Shown here piece after piece: positions 1 through 8,800 of a DNA stretch of 64,000 bases. Origin of the DNA: Pseudomonadota bacterium (GTDB taxonomy: Bacteria; Pseudomonadota; Alphaproteobacteria; Dongiales; Dongiaceae). Under the pieces are notes generated by a model. The model saw only the letters and a list, made by a program, of their open reading frames with translations. It did no database searches and had not been told where the DNA came from. Where the stretch lies: assembly GCA_021792365.1 (NCBI GenBank), contig JAJYUT010000003.1, positions 744,001 through 808,000 of the forward strand, read 5' to 3'. The position numbers were made by a program, and so were the translations under genes. Numbering within the stretch: the first letter of the stretch is position 1; every line of letters starts with the position of its first letter.

Positions 1-3000
1 GGCGGACTTGTTGAACAGCAGCCGTGCCAGGATCTCGTCCTCCGGCATGGTGGGCACGGATGACAGCGTGATGCGCGGAGCGCGTGCCGGCCCTTCCACC
101 TTGGCGGTCACTTCCAGGTTCTGCGCGCGCGTGACCGCGGTGAGATCGAGCAGCGGGTCGATCTGTGCGCCGCTGTCGAAGGTCAGCTGGCCTTCCGTGA
201 AGTCCAGGCGCCGGCCGACGATGTCGAGCGAGCCGCGGCGCAGCGCGAGCCCGCCATCGATCGCCGGCGTGTCGGTCGTCCCACCGATCCCGAGCTTGCC
301 GCCCAGCTCCACATCCAAGCCCCGGCCGCGCACCCAAACCTGCTGCGGCGCGTCGACGGTCAGGTCGAGGTCTATGATCGCGGTCTGCTGCGGCGACGGT
401 TCGCGCGCGGCGATGCGCGCGGCGACCCGCGGCGGCGCGTTCACCTCGACCACCTCGATCTCCTGCACGCTCGGCGGAAGATGATCGGGGACGCGGATGT
501 CGGCCCGCACGATCGTGATGCTGCCGCCCAGTTTAAGGCGTGACGCCAGATTGCCGGTCACCGCCAGATCACTGTCGATGGATGCGGTCGCCAGCTCGGT
601 GTCCACCAGCGTCGCGTTGCGCGCCTGGATCCTGAGCGATGTTTCCACGCCGCGCGCCAGATCCACTTCTCCCGTGCCGCTGATCTGGCCGCCGCCGGGT
701 GTGGTCGCCGACAGGCTGGCGATCCGGATGAGCGGGCCGTCGGCGCGCACATCCGCCTCGATGCGCCGCAGCTTGATGCCATAGCGCAGATTCTCATAGC
801 CGGCATCGACCAGCCCCAACCGGCCCCGCAACTCCGGCGCGCTCAGCCGGCCGGAGGCGGACAGATCGAGCTCGGCCTTGCCGCGGACGCGGTCGGCGCC
901 GCCGGCGAGAAACGCGTCGAGCAGCAGCAGATCGAACGTGCCCTTGGCATCGGCCTGCACGCGCGCCTCGGGTCCGAGGCTCGGCAGCGCGGCAGTAAAG
1001 GTGAGCGCGCCGCCGCTTTTCGGCTTCAGCTCGCCTTGGACGTCCAGCCGGCCCTGCTGGAGCGTGCCGGTAACCTGAAGGTCCGCCTGTTGCTGCGGCA
1101 CGTCTGTTGCGCCGATATTCGTGCCCGCGATGGTGAAACGCCCGCTCGGCGCAGTGGTGGTGCCGCCCACCTGGACTTCGCCGTCGAGACGTCCGGTCAC
1201 CGGCAGGTCGGGGGCGAAGGCGCGAGCCAGGGACAGCGGCAAGGACTCGATCGTGGCGGCCAGTCGCATGTCGTCGGGCGCCACCGACCCGTCGAGGCGC
1301 AGCGTGCCGTCCTCAATGGCCAGAACGACACCGTCGATGCGCGTGGTGCCACCGCTCAGCTCGATGATCGCCGGATCCTTGCTCCGCACCTGGATGTCCG
1401 TCACGTCCGCGGTGAGCGACCGCAGGCCGATGCGATAGCCGTCCGCAATCTGCGCGATCTCCGCTTCGGCCGCGGCGGTCAGATCGGTTCCGGCCAGCGC
1501 CACATTGGCCTGCAGTGCCGTAAGCGGACCTTTGGCCTCCACCGAAACCCGGGTGAAGGCCCGATCCGCGATCGTCGGCTGCGCAAGATCGAGATCGGCC
1601 GCGAGGACCAGCGCGCCGAACAGGTCGTCGGCCGTGGCGTTCAGCTTGACGCCGGGTGCCGCCAAGGCGTCCGCGGCCGAGATGTCTTGGCCCGTAGCCG
1701 AGAGGCGCGCGCGCTGCCGGCCATTCGGACCGTCAAGTTGCAGCGTCGCGGTGAGCGCTCCGCCCATGGCGGTGCCCGCCAGCTGGCCGATTTCGCGCAG
1801 ATCGGGCGCGTCGAGGGTAGCCTTGCCGGTCACCAGCCCGCCCGCCATCACCGCGTCGCCCGTCATCCTGCTCTTGCCGAGCGCAAGCATCACGCTTGGC
1901 GCAACGATCCGTTCGCCGTCGATCGCGATTTTGGTTGCCAATCGTACCGGCAGGCGATCCAGCGTGGCGCTCCCCTGCAGCTCGATCTTCGGGCCGGCGA
2001 GCAGATCGGCCGCCGTCGCGTTCAGCGTCAGCCCGTCCAGCCGGCGGCCGGCGGCAGTGAGCGCGGGCGAATTGAGCGCCGCCACGAGGGCCGCCGCATC
2101 CATTGTGCCACGAAGCGTGCCGTCAAGCGCGACCTTACCGCGGAACGCCGGGTCGATCCCGGCCACATCATCCAGCGCGGCGCTGAATGCGACATCGAGA
2201 GTCCGATCGGCCACCGTGCCCTGCGCGTCGATGCGCGCCCTGGCGCCGGTCACCTCCGCCGCGGTGATCGTCACGCTCCGCGGAAGCGCGCCGGTCAGCG
2301 CGAGATGCAGGCGCGGCGACTGGCCCAGCAACCGATCAATGATCGGCTGCCCGGTGGCGAGCGCCTGGCTCGTGCCGGTCAGCTCCAGGCGCTCCCCCTC
2401 CGCCGAAGGCTCGAGCTTCAGCGCAATCTCCGCGCTGCCCGCGCCGGGGAATCCGAGCGGCCCGCCGATGGCCGCAATGTCGGCGATGGTGAGCCTGGCC
2501 TCGGCCGTACGGGCCGCGGCGCCCCATTGCTCGGCGCGCGCGGTGCCGGAAAGCGCGATCGTCGCGGCGTTCAGCTCCAGTCTGTCCGCAACGATCGTGC
2601 CCGCACGGTCGATGCTGCCGTCGAGGTCCAGCCGGACGCCATCCGCGAGCACCGCGGCGAGCCGCGGATCCGCGCCCGCAATCTGCGACATCCGCAGGCC
2701 GGCGCGAAGGCCGATCGGCTGATCGAAGCCATCCCCGGACTCCGCATCCAGCGCGAGGCTGGTCGTGCCCACGCGCAAATCGGCGGCGGCCAGATCCTGC
2801 AGCGTGATCTCGGCGTTGACGCGTGGCCGGTCCACCGTGCCTTGCAGCCGCGCCTTCAGCGTCGCGCCGGACCAGGCGATGTCCGGCACCAAGGTGGCGA
2901 AGGCCCGCGAATCAGCCAGCGCGAGCGTCACGGCGAGGTCGCCCGGCTCCGTCAAGCCGAGAACGCCGGACGCATCGACCCGCCCTGCCGCCATCCTTGC

Positions 3001-3945
3001 CGCGAAGGCGGAGATCGCGATCGTGTCGATGTCCGGCTCGATCGCCAACGTGCCTTCGGCGGTAACCCCGCCGGCCAGCAGCGGCCGGATCTGCTGCGGC
3101 AGCAGATCGTCTGGTGCCGCTCGCAGGTCGAACGAGATCGTGCGGGTGTCGGCGCCCTCGACCTCCGCCGTCAGGTCCAGCAGCGGCTTCCGGTTGAGAT
3201 CGATACCCATGCGGCCGCGCCAGTCCGCGAGCGGCCCCTCGCCCGCGACTGCGATCTGCAGGTCGCTGCCGCGCGGCAGGCCGGCCAATTGGCCGAGCAC
3301 GCCCCCTTGCGGTTCGTCGACCTTGCCGCTCAGCTTGAGGAAATCGTCATCGGGTCGATAGGCGAGATCGAGCGTCGCGGTGCCAGCGATGCCACCCAGC
3401 TCGCGCAGGGCGAGCGAGGCCGACAAGCCGTCGCGCGGCGCACCGAGCTTCGCGCTCGCTTGCAGCGAGAGCGTCGCCGGCTGGCCAAGGATCGGTGCGC
3501 CAAGCGACAGCCGCTCGATCGACAGGCTACGCAGATCTATCGTCACCGGCAGTTCGGGAATCAGCGGGCCTTCCGACGCTTCGGGCTCCTGCGTTTCCTC
3601 CGCCGCCGGCATTCGCGCGAGATCGATGGCCCCGGCGGCCAGCCGATCCACCTCCAGGCGCCGCGTCAAGAGCGCCAGGGGCGACCAGTCCACATCAATG
3701 CGATCGGCCGTCGCCCAGATGCCGTTGCGGTCCGACAGGCGAAGGCCGGTCAGCCGCATGTCGAACGGCACAACACCCTCGATCGCATCCAGATGGATCT
3801 GGGTCCCGCTGCCCGCTGTCGATTCCGCGATCATCAGGCGCAACCGTTCGCGCGCGACTCCCGTCTGCAATGCGCCGAACAGCCCGATCACCAGCAGCAG
3901 CAGGATGCCGACGGCCGCAAGGCCGATATAAAGGACCCGGCGCAT
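1..3945 (-). CDS. tamB: TamB, inner-membrane translocation/assembly module (partial, C-terminus off window)
   Basis: Reading from the ATG at 3945 towards the left edge gives about 1,315 uninterrupted residues with no stop. The N-terminus has one hydrophobic anchor (about residues 5-26). A very long region of short alternating beta-type repeats rich in Leu, Asp, Gly and Ala follows, as in the TamB/AsmA-like beta-taco fold. The last visible residues (SVPTMPEDEILARLLFNKSA) match the start of the conserved TamB C-terminal domain, so the C-terminus lies outside the window. The start codon overlaps the tamA stop by one base (TGATG), which implies translational coupling. TamB spans the periplasm and works with TamA in outer-membrane protein insertion or lipid transport. 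Family and partner are clear; the precise cargo is not. Confidence 0.93.
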   Translation of the reverse strand, partial: MRRVLYIGLAAVGILLLLVIGLFGALQTGVARERLRLMIAESTAGSGTQIHLDAIEGVVPFDMRLTGLRLSDRNGIWATADRIDVDWSPLALLTRRLEVDRLAAGAIDLARMPAAEETQEPEASEGPLIPELPVTIDLRSLSIERLSLGAPILGQPATLSLQASAKLGAPRDGLSASLALRELGGIAGTATLDLAYRPDDDFLKLSGKVDEPQGGVLGQLAGLPRGSDLQIAVAGEGPLADWRGRMGIDLNRKPLLDLTAEVEGADTRTISFDLRAAPDDLLPQQIRPLLAGGVTAEGTLAIEPDIDTIAISAFAARMAAGRVDASGVLGLTEPGDLAVTLALADSRAFATLVPDIAWSGATLKARLQGTVDRPRVNAEITLQDLAAADLRVGTTSLALDAESGDGFDQPIGLRAGLRMSQIAGADPRLAAVLADGVRLDLDGSIDRAGTIVADRLELNAATIALSGTARAEQWGAAARTAEARLTIADIAAIGGPLGFPGAGSAEIALKLEPSAEGERLELTGTSQALATGQPIIDRLLGQSPRLHLALTGALPRSVTITAAEVTGARARIDAQGTVADRTLDVAFSAALDDVAGIDPAFRGKVALDGTLRGTMDAAALVAALNSPALTAAGRRLDGLTLNATAADLLAGPKIELQGSATLDRLPVRLATKIAIDGERIVAPSVMLALGKSRMTGDAVMAGGLVTGKATLDAPDLREIGQLAGTAMGGALTATLQLDGPNGRQRARLSATGQDISAADALAAPGVKLNATADDLFGALVLAADLDLAQPTIADRAFTRVSVEAKGPLTALQANVALAGTDLTAAAEAEIAQIADGYRIGLRSLTADVTDIQVRSKDPAIIELSGGTTRIDGVVLAIEDGTLRLDGSVAPDDMRLAATIESLPLSLARAFAPDLPVTGRLDGEVQVGGTTTAPSGRFTIAGTNIGATDVPQQQADLQVTGTLQQGRLDVQGELKPKSGGALTFTAALPSLGPEARVQADAKGTFDLLLLDAFLAGGADRVRGKAELDLSASGRLSAPELRGRLGLVDAGYENLRYGIKLRRIEADVRADGPLIRIASLSATTPGGGQISGTGEVDLARGVETSLRIQARNATLVDTELATASIDSDLAVTGNLASRLKLGGSITIVRADIRVPDHLPPSVQEIEVVEVNAPPRVAARIAAREPSPQQTAIIDLDLTVDAPQQVWVRGRGLDVELGGKLGIGGTTDTPAIDGGLALRRGSLDIVGRRLDFTEGQLTFDSGAQIDPLLDLTAVTRAQNLEVTAKVEGPARAPRITLSSVPTMPEDEILARLLFNKSA

Positions 3946-5786
3946 CAGAAGGCCTGCCCGATGCTGATGTAGAAGGCGACGGGGTCATCGTCCTCGCGCG
4001 CGTTGAGCGGGACGGCGACATCGGCGCGGATCGGGCCGATCGGCGAGTAGTAGCGGAAGCCGAGGCCGGCCGCGTATTGCACATCCTCGTTGAAGCTGGG
4101 GAAGACGTCCTCGGTCACCGTGCCGGCGTCGAAGAACGGCACGATTCCGTAGTCATCCAGGAAGCGGTAGCGCAGCTCGATATTGCCTTCGACCAGGCTG
4201 CGTCCGCCGGTCGGGTCGCCATCCTCATCGAGCGGGCTGATCGAGCGGAACTCGTAGCCGCGCACCGATCCGCCGCCACCGGCATAGAGCAACCTGTCGG
4301 CCGGCAGATCATCGATCGACCCGCCGAACACGCTCGCCACCGACAGGCGTCCGGCCAGCACCACATTGCCGTCGCCGGAGAGATCGAGATAGGAGCTGCC
4401 GGTGGCGCGCGTCTGGTAGACGTCCTGGCTGGACCCGATGAATTCCGGAAAGGCGGTGCCGCTCAGGCTCAACCGCACGCCCTCGGTGGGATTCAGCAGA
4501 TCGTCGCTGGTATCATAGTTGATGGCGCCGGTCGGGCCGAAGAGCTGGAAGTCCTTGGTCACGCCGTCATCGGTGATCCGTGAGAACTCCGCTTCGGCGC
4601 CGAAGCTGACGCTGAGCGTGTCGCTGAGCCGGCGCTCCAGGCCGACGAACATCGTCGCCGCTTTGCGATCGAAGGTTTCGCTGTCGTATTCCTGCACCAG
4701 GGCGATGTTGCTGCGCAGGGTCTGCTGCTCGGTCAGGAAATCCGGCTTCGCGAAATCGGCCGAGATGCCATAGTTCAGCTCGGGAAGGGTGTTCTCGCCG
4801 AGGCCGGAGATCTCGGCATCGAGGCGCAGGCGCTCCGCCCCGCCAAACAGGTTGCGGTGCCCCCAATAGGCCTTCGCCCCCGCGCCGTCATTGGTCGAGT
4901 AGTTGGCGCCGAAGCCGATGAACCGCCGGTCGCGCTCGATCACCTCGATGTCGACCGGCAGCCGGCCGGCCTCGTCCACCTTGTCCGCCGGCGTGATCTT
5001 CACGGACTCGAAAACATCCAGGGACCGCAGATCATCCCGCAGCTTGGCGATCTCGCTCGGGGCATAGAGCCTGCCCTCGAACTTCTCCACGCGGCGACGG
5101 GCGAAATCTTCATCGACGCGATCGAGCCCCCTGACGCCGATATCGCCGATCTCGGCGGGCGAGCCTGGTTCGACCACGTAATGGACAGAAAGAGTGCGGT
5201 CCTCGTGATCCACCACTGCCGGCTCGAGCGTCACGGACGCGAAAGGATAGCCCTGCGCGAGGACGGCATTCAGCAGCCGGTCGCGCTCGGTCATGATGTC
5301 GGCAGCGCGTGCCGGCGCCTCGGGCGCCAGCTCCGGTTGCAGCTTTGTCGGAAGAGCATCGCCGCCGGTGACCTTGACCTCGCGCAGGCTGTAGAGCGTT
5401 CCCGGCTGGAGTTCGATCCGCACCGGAATGGCGGTTTCGCTGCCGGGCTCCCCATCGGCTGCAATCGGTGCATCCGCCGGCCGGCCATCGACCAGGATCG
5501 AGACCTCGCCATCGTAATAGCCGGAAGACCGTAGGGCCCTTTCGATGCGTTCCACATCCTGCTGCGCCCGGCGATGAAGGCCATAGAGGGTGTCGGGCGG
5601 CCGGTCTTCCAGCTCGATCAGAAGGGAGCTTGCCTTGGCCGCTTCCTCCAGGACGCTGTCCTCGACCGGAGCCAGCTCGGTCCTGTATTCGAGCGCGACG
5701 CTCGCGCTGGCGGCAAGCGACAGGAGGAATGCGCAAAGCATGAGCCGGAGACGCTGGGCCGGCGGGTTGCGGAGGAGTGAAGCCAT
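3945..5786 (-). CDS. tamA: TamA, Omp85-family outer-membrane protein
   Basis: This 613-residue protein begins at the ATG at 5786, chosen because a good signal peptide follows at once (basic start, hydrophobic core about residues 13-30, cleavage near SVALEY). The frame stays open upstream but without signal-like character. POTRA-type domains occupy roughly residues 35-285, and a 16-strand surface-antigen barrel runs from about 285 to the end. The Omp85 loop motif VRGY is present near residue 508 and the chain ends in Phe (ISIGQAF), as expected for BAM-inserted barrels. It is the outer-membrane half of the TAM complex, and the following tamB overlaps its stop codon. The Shine-Dalgarno is weak. 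About 76 bases separate it from the upstream dehydrogenase gene, so it may have its own promoter. Confidence 0.93.
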   Translation of the reverse strand: MASLLRNPPAQRLRLMLCAFLLSLAASASVALEYRTELAPVEDSVLEEAAKASSLLIELEDRPPDTLYGLHRRAQQDVERIERALRSSGYYDGEVSILVDGRPADAPIAADGEPGSETAIPVRIELQPGTLYSLREVKVTGGDALPTKLQPELAPEAPARAADIMTERDRLLNAVLAQGYPFASVTLEPAVVDHEDRTLSVHYVVEPGSPAEIGDIGVRGLDRVDEDFARRRVEKFEGRLYAPSEIAKLRDDLRSLDVFESVKITPADKVDEAGRLPVDIEVIERDRRFIGFGANYSTNDGAGAKAYWGHRNLFGGAERLRLDAEISGLGENTLPELNYGISADFAKPDFLTEQQTLRSNIALVQEYDSETFDRKAATMFVGLERRLSDTLSVSFGAEAEFSRITDDGVTKDFQLFGPTGAINYDTSDDLLNPTEGVRLSLSGTAFPEFIGSSQDVYQTRATGSSYLDLSGDGNVVLAGRLSVASVFGGSIDDLPADRLLYAGGGGSVRGYEFRSISPLDEDGDPTGGRSLVEGNIELRYRFLDDYGIVPFFDAGTVTEDVFPSFNEDVQYAAGLGFRYYSPIGPIRADVAVPLNAREDDDPVAFYISIGQAF

Positions 5787-5862
5787 GGAAGGAAATAACC
5801 AGAAAAGCGCCGCCGGGTCGACGCATCTTCGCGCAAAGCCGTGATTCCCGGCCTGCCGCTCG

Positions 5863-6888
5863 CTACCGCCGATAAATGCGGTCGAGCGTGTCCGCGACCG
5901 TGACGGCATGCTCGATCGACGGGTCGAACTTTTTGCCCGAAGCCAGACGGACCGCCCAGTCCGCGGCGGCACGGCCACCCCAGGCATCGGGCGGGCCCGC
6001 GATCGTCCGACGCTGCGTGCCGTGATACTGCTCCGCGACGAAATCGTAGAAGGACCCGTTCACATTGCGCAGGGCGGCCCCGCCCGCTGTGCCGTAGAAC
6101 GCCGCGGAGATCACGGCATCGCATCCGGCCTGCAGCCGCCAGGAGCAGGCGAGGCGCACGGTGGCGCCGGTCTCGAGCTCCATCGCGGCCTCGGCATAGT
6201 CCTCGACGCGTCCCGTCGCACGCTCGAGCCGCGCGCCTTCGGCAAACAGGGCCGAGGAAACGCACGACACCTTTGGGAAGTTCAACGCCCACAGCACGAG
6301 GTCGACCAGGTGAACGCCGAGATCCATGACGCAGCCGCCGCCCGATGAAGCGGGATCGTAGAACCAGGACTTGTCCGGTCCGTAGGCGTTGTGGAAGACG
6401 AGGTCGATCGCATAGATGCGCCCCAGCGCGCCGCGCGCGATCAAGTCGCGGATCAGGCGCATCCCGTCCGTGAAGCGATAGGAGAAATCGACGGCAAGCA
6501 AGCGGTCGGCGGCGCGCGCCGCATCCACCACCGCCTGCACCTCTGTCTTGGTGCGGCCCAGCGGCTTCTGGCAGAACACGGCCAACCCGCGTTCCAGCGC
6601 ACGGATCGCCTGTTCCGCGTGCAAGGCGGTGGGCGTCGCGATCACGATGCCGTCGAGCTTCGTTTCGAGCAGCTCATCGAGAGTCGTTGCCAGCGCAGCG
6701 TCCGGCGCCAACTCCGCCGCGCGCCGCGCCATCTCCGGCGCGGGATCGGCGATCGCGGCAACATCCGCGACACCTGTCTGCAGGATCGCGTTCATCCGGT
6801 GATGGCCGATCCATCCTACGCCCAAAAAGCCGAGACGCGGCCTGCGCAGCCCCGCCTCCCCGGCGCGGCCGGGAACGGCCTGCATCAT
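5863..6888 (-). CDS. Gfo/Idh/MocA-family NAD(P)-dependent oxidoreductase
   Basis: A 341-residue protein with an N-terminal Rossmann motif (GFLGVGWIG, residues 20-28). The family's EKP signature appears as CQKP with Lys108, and the DxGxHxxD catalytic motif is present (DLGVHLVDL, Asp189 and His193). Family members oxidise or reduce cyclic polyols and sugars, including myo-inositol, glucose and UDP-sugars. Its start overlaps the stop of the preceding alcohol dehydrogenase by four bases (ATGA), so the two are translationally coupled and may perform successive steps. Because inositol-3-phosphate synthase lies 2 kb away, an inositol or sugar-nucleotide substrate is plausible, but that is inference. 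The first 15 or so residues are poorly ordered and a slightly later start is possible. Confidence 0.85.
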   Translation of the reverse strand: MMQAVPGRAGEAGLRRPRLGFLGVGWIGHHRMNAILQTGVADVAAIADPAPEMARRAAELAPDAALATTLDELLETKLDGIVIATPTALHAEQAIRALERGLAVFCQKPLGRTKTEVQAVVDAARAADRLLAVDFSYRFTDGMRLIRDLIARGALGRIYAIDLVFHNAYGPDKSWFYDPASSGGGCVMDLGVHLVDLVLWALNFPKVSCVSSALFAEGARLERATGRVEDYAEAAMELETGATVRLACSWRLQAGCDAVISAAFYGTAGGAALRNVNGSFYDFVAEQYHGTQRRTIAGPPDAWGGRAAADWAVRLASGKKFDPSIEHAVTVADTLDRIYRR

Positions 6889-7844
6889 GAGTAGGTCACC
6901 AGAGCCTTGACGAAACCCTCCGGGCGATCGCGGGTCGCGTCGAGCGCCTCACCCAGCCGGTCTAGCGGATAGACATGGGTGTAGAGCGGACGCGGATCGA
7001 GCCGCCCCGCCGCGACGGCGTCCACGGCTTCACGGATGCCCAGGATGTAGACCCGCGGGTCGCGCTCATGCGCGCTGATGACGTCGAGGCCGCGCCAGTT
7101 CCACAGCCACATGTTCACTTGGCGGGGTCCGTCCTGATGATAGCCGGCCACGATCATCCGGCCGCGCTCGCGGGTCAGCTCGGCGGCAAGATCGAGCGGC
7201 CATTGCTTGCCGACCGCCTCGATCACGCGGTCGCAGAACGCGCCATCGGTCAGATCCTTCACCCGCGCGATGATGTGGCCGTGATCCAGCATCGGTACGG
7301 TTTCGGCTGCCCCCATGGCACGGGCGAGCTCGAGCGAGCTGGGTCGCCTGGAAATCGCGATCACGCGCGCGCCCGCATCGCTCGCAAGCTTCGTCAGCAA
7401 TGCGCCCAGGAAACCGATTCCGATGACGGCGACAGTGTGGCCGGCCTCGATCTCGCTGCGCCGGAAGATGTTCATCGCGCAGCCGAGCGGCTCACCCGGC
7501 AAGGGCTGACGAGAGAGCGTGTCGGGCAGCTTCACTACGCAATGGGCCTCGGCAAGGTCATATTCCGCATAGCTGTGGTAGGACAGCGCGGCGACGCGAT
7601 CCCCGGCCGCGATGGTGTCGACGCCGTCGCCCACCGAATCCACCACGCCCCAGCCCTCGTGACCCAGCGACCCGGGCTCGGTCGGGTATTGCATCCAGTC
7701 GGGCCCGGACCAGGGCACGAGATTCGAGGCGCAGACGCCGCAGCCCTCCAATCTGATCCGCACCTGGCCGCGGCCTGGCTGCGGCTTCGGCACGTCGTCA
7801 ACGCGGATCCGCCCCGGCGCAGCCAGGACGGCAGCGCGCATCAT
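6885..7844 (-). CDS. Zinc-type alcohol/polyol dehydrogenase (MDR superfamily)
   Basis: A 319-residue medium-chain dehydrogenase. Catalytic zinc ligands are visible as GCGVCASN (Cys38) and GHEGWG (His62, Glu63). The nucleotide-binding motif GIGFLGALL lies in the middle. The structural-zinc lobe with four cysteines normally found near residues 90-110 is absent; the region there reads YHSYAEYDLAEAH. Members oxidise secondary alcohols or sugars with NAD(P). The start was placed at the tandem ATG (7844), where similarity to the family begins (RAAVLAAPG). A relaxed EcfG-type promoter lies 60 bases upstream, and a 14-base motif shared with the 14.7 kb promoter region lies just before the start. It is coupled to the Gfo/Idh dehydrogenase downstream. 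Confidence 0.85.
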   Translation of the reverse strand: MMRAAVLAAPGRIRVDDVPKPQPGRGQVRIRLEGCGVCASNLVPWSGPDWMQYPTEPGSLGHEGWGVVDSVGDGVDTIAAGDRVAALSYHSYAEYDLAEAHCVVKLPDTLSRQPLPGEPLGCAMNIFRRSEIEAGHTVAVIGIGFLGALLTKLASDAGARVIAISRRPSSLELARAMGAAETVPMLDHGHIIARVKDLTDGAFCDRVIEAVGKQWPLDLAAELTRERGRMIVAGYHQDGPRQVNMWLWNWRGLDVISAHERDPRVYILGIREAVDAVAAGRLDPRPLYTHVYPLDRLGEALDATRDRPEGFVKALVTYS

Positions 7845-7849
7845 GCCTG

Positions 7850-7863
7850 TGTCAAATGATAAT
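7850..7863. repeat. 14-base motif TGTCAAATGATAAT, copy 1
   Basis: An exact 14-base match to 14692-14705, the only other copy I noticed. Here it lies 5 bases upstream of the alcohol dehydrogenase start (minus) and about 210 bases upstream of the CBS gene (plus). It could be an operator or part of a plus-strand minus-10 element (GATAAT). Function unknown. Confidence 0.4.
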
Positions 7864-7903
7864 CCCCTCATCTTCTTCCCCGGGTCTCCTTTGCACCGTC
7901 AAT

Positions 7904-7928
7904 AACCCATCCTCCCGCCGCGCGTTCC
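7904..7928 (-). promoter_or_regulatory. Relaxed EcfG-type promoter for the alcohol dehydrogenase operon
   Basis: On the minus strand the sequence reads GGAAC, 16 bases, GGTT. The minus-35 is exact and the minus-10 differs by one base from CGTT. It ends 60 bases before the start at 7844, in the right orientation. Confidence 0.4.
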
Positions 7929-8073
7929 AGCATGAGCCGGTCGCGACGCGGCCACCCTATTTTGTCATCCGTGGTGAACGTTCGCCGCCTGTACCTGTTG
8001 ATCGTGCACGAATATTTCAGTCCTGGGCCGCCGCAACGTGTGGCGGCGCCTGTCGTTTTTCGGAGTGAGGATC

Positions 8074-8508
8074 ATGAGAGTGAGTGAGTGCATGAGCACG
8101 GACGTACGGATCGCGTCGCCCGTCTGGTCGATCTGCGATGCTGCCCGCGCGATGAAGGAAATTGACGCCGGGTTCCTGCCGGTCGGCGAGAATGACCGCC
8201 TGATCGGCATGTTGACCGATCGCGACATCGCGATCCGCGCGGTTGCCGAGAACAAGGGGCCGGATACCAAGGTGCGAGAGGTCATGTCGGAGGAGGTCGT
8301 CTATTGCTTCGATGACGAGGATCTCGATTCAGTCGCTACCAAGATGTCGGGTCGCAAGGTCCGGCGGTTGCCCGTGCTCAATCGCGAGAAGCGGCTGGTC
8401 GGGATAGTCTCCCTTGGCGACCTGTCGCAGAGTCCCGAGGATGACGGCCGGCGCAGCGCCGCCGCGCTCGGCGGGGTTTCGACTCCCGGCGGCGAGCACG
8501 TCCAGTAG
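8074..8508 (+). CDS. CBS-domain protein
   Basis: A 144-residue protein made almost entirely of two CBS domains (about residues 6-60 and 70-125). Typical strand-turn sequences are visible, such as DRLIGMLTDRDIAIR and KRLVGIVSLGDL. CBS pairs bind adenine nucleotides or related ligands and act as energy or redox sensors. Stand-alone two-CBS proteins of this length are common in alphaproteobacteria and are often stress induced. The ATG at 8074 was chosen because a strong ribosome-binding site (GGAGTGAGGA) precedes it; an in-frame start at 8038 adds 12 unconserved residues. The DUF3008 gene follows after 9 bases, so the two are probably co-transcribed. The C-terminal 20 residues are low complexity. 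Confidence 0.88.
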   Translation: MRVSECMSTDVRIASPVWSICDAARAMKEIDAGFLPVGENDRLIGMLTDRDIAIRAVAENKGPDTKVREVMSEEVVYCFDDEDLDSVATKMSGRKVRRLPVLNREKRLVGIVSLGDLSQSPEDDGRRSAAALGGVSTPGGEHVQ

Positions 8509-8517
8509 GGGCTTGCG

Positions 8518-8706
8518 ATGCCGGCGCGATCCAAGGCACAGCAGAAGGCGGCCGGCGCTGCGCTGGCCGCCAAGCGCGGCAAGAGGAGTAAGAGTTCCTT
8601 GAAAGGCGCTTCCCGGTCCATGGCCGAGTCCATGACCGAGAAGGAGTTGCACGACCTTGCCGCCACCAAGCGCAAGGGCAAACCGCAGCGGGCTTCGCGC
8701 CCATGA
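8518..8706 (+). CDS. DUF3008 family small basic protein
   Basis: A 62-residue lysine-rich protein. The pattern is that of the DUF3008 family: MPARSKAQQKAAGAALAAKR at the start, SLKGASRSMAESMTEKEL in the middle, and TKRKGKP near the end. The function of the family is unknown; such proteins are small, probably unstructured or helical, and often found near stress genes. An AGGGG ribosome-binding site precedes the ATG. It sits 9 bases after the CBS gene, suggesting co-expression. Family assignment is confident from the conserved core; nothing can be said about its biochemical role. Confidence 0.85.
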   Translation: MPARSKAQQKAAGAALAAKRGKRSKSSLKGASRSMAESMTEKELHDLAATKRKGKPQRASRP

Positions 8707-8747
8707 GGTAGCGGTCGGGTGAGGCCGTTCGGCCGAGCGGCGGGGGT

Positions 8748-8772
8748 GGAACAACCCGAGGGGGCACGCGTT
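8748..8772 (+). promoter_or_regulatory. EcfG-type general-stress promoter upstream of inositol-3-phosphate synthase
   Basis: GGAAC at 8748-8752, a 16-base spacer and CGTT at 8769-8772 match the alphaproteobacterial EcfG consensus exactly. The minus-10 ends 28 bases before the ATG at 8801, so transcription would begin with a very short leader. Confidence 0.65.
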
Positions 8773-8800
8773 ACATGCTCCACAAGGCAAGGGAGATGAC

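Noticed and set aside
1036-3972. Very long open frame on the plus strand opposite tamB (978 residues)
   Set aside because: The translation is Arg/Gln-rich without family resemblance, and the minus strand carries a clear TamB. High GC content opens antisense frames.
7975-8000. Possible EcfG site before the CBS gene (TGAAC, 16 bases, TGTT)
   Set aside because: Both elements have a mismatch, including the first base of the minus-35; too weak to list.
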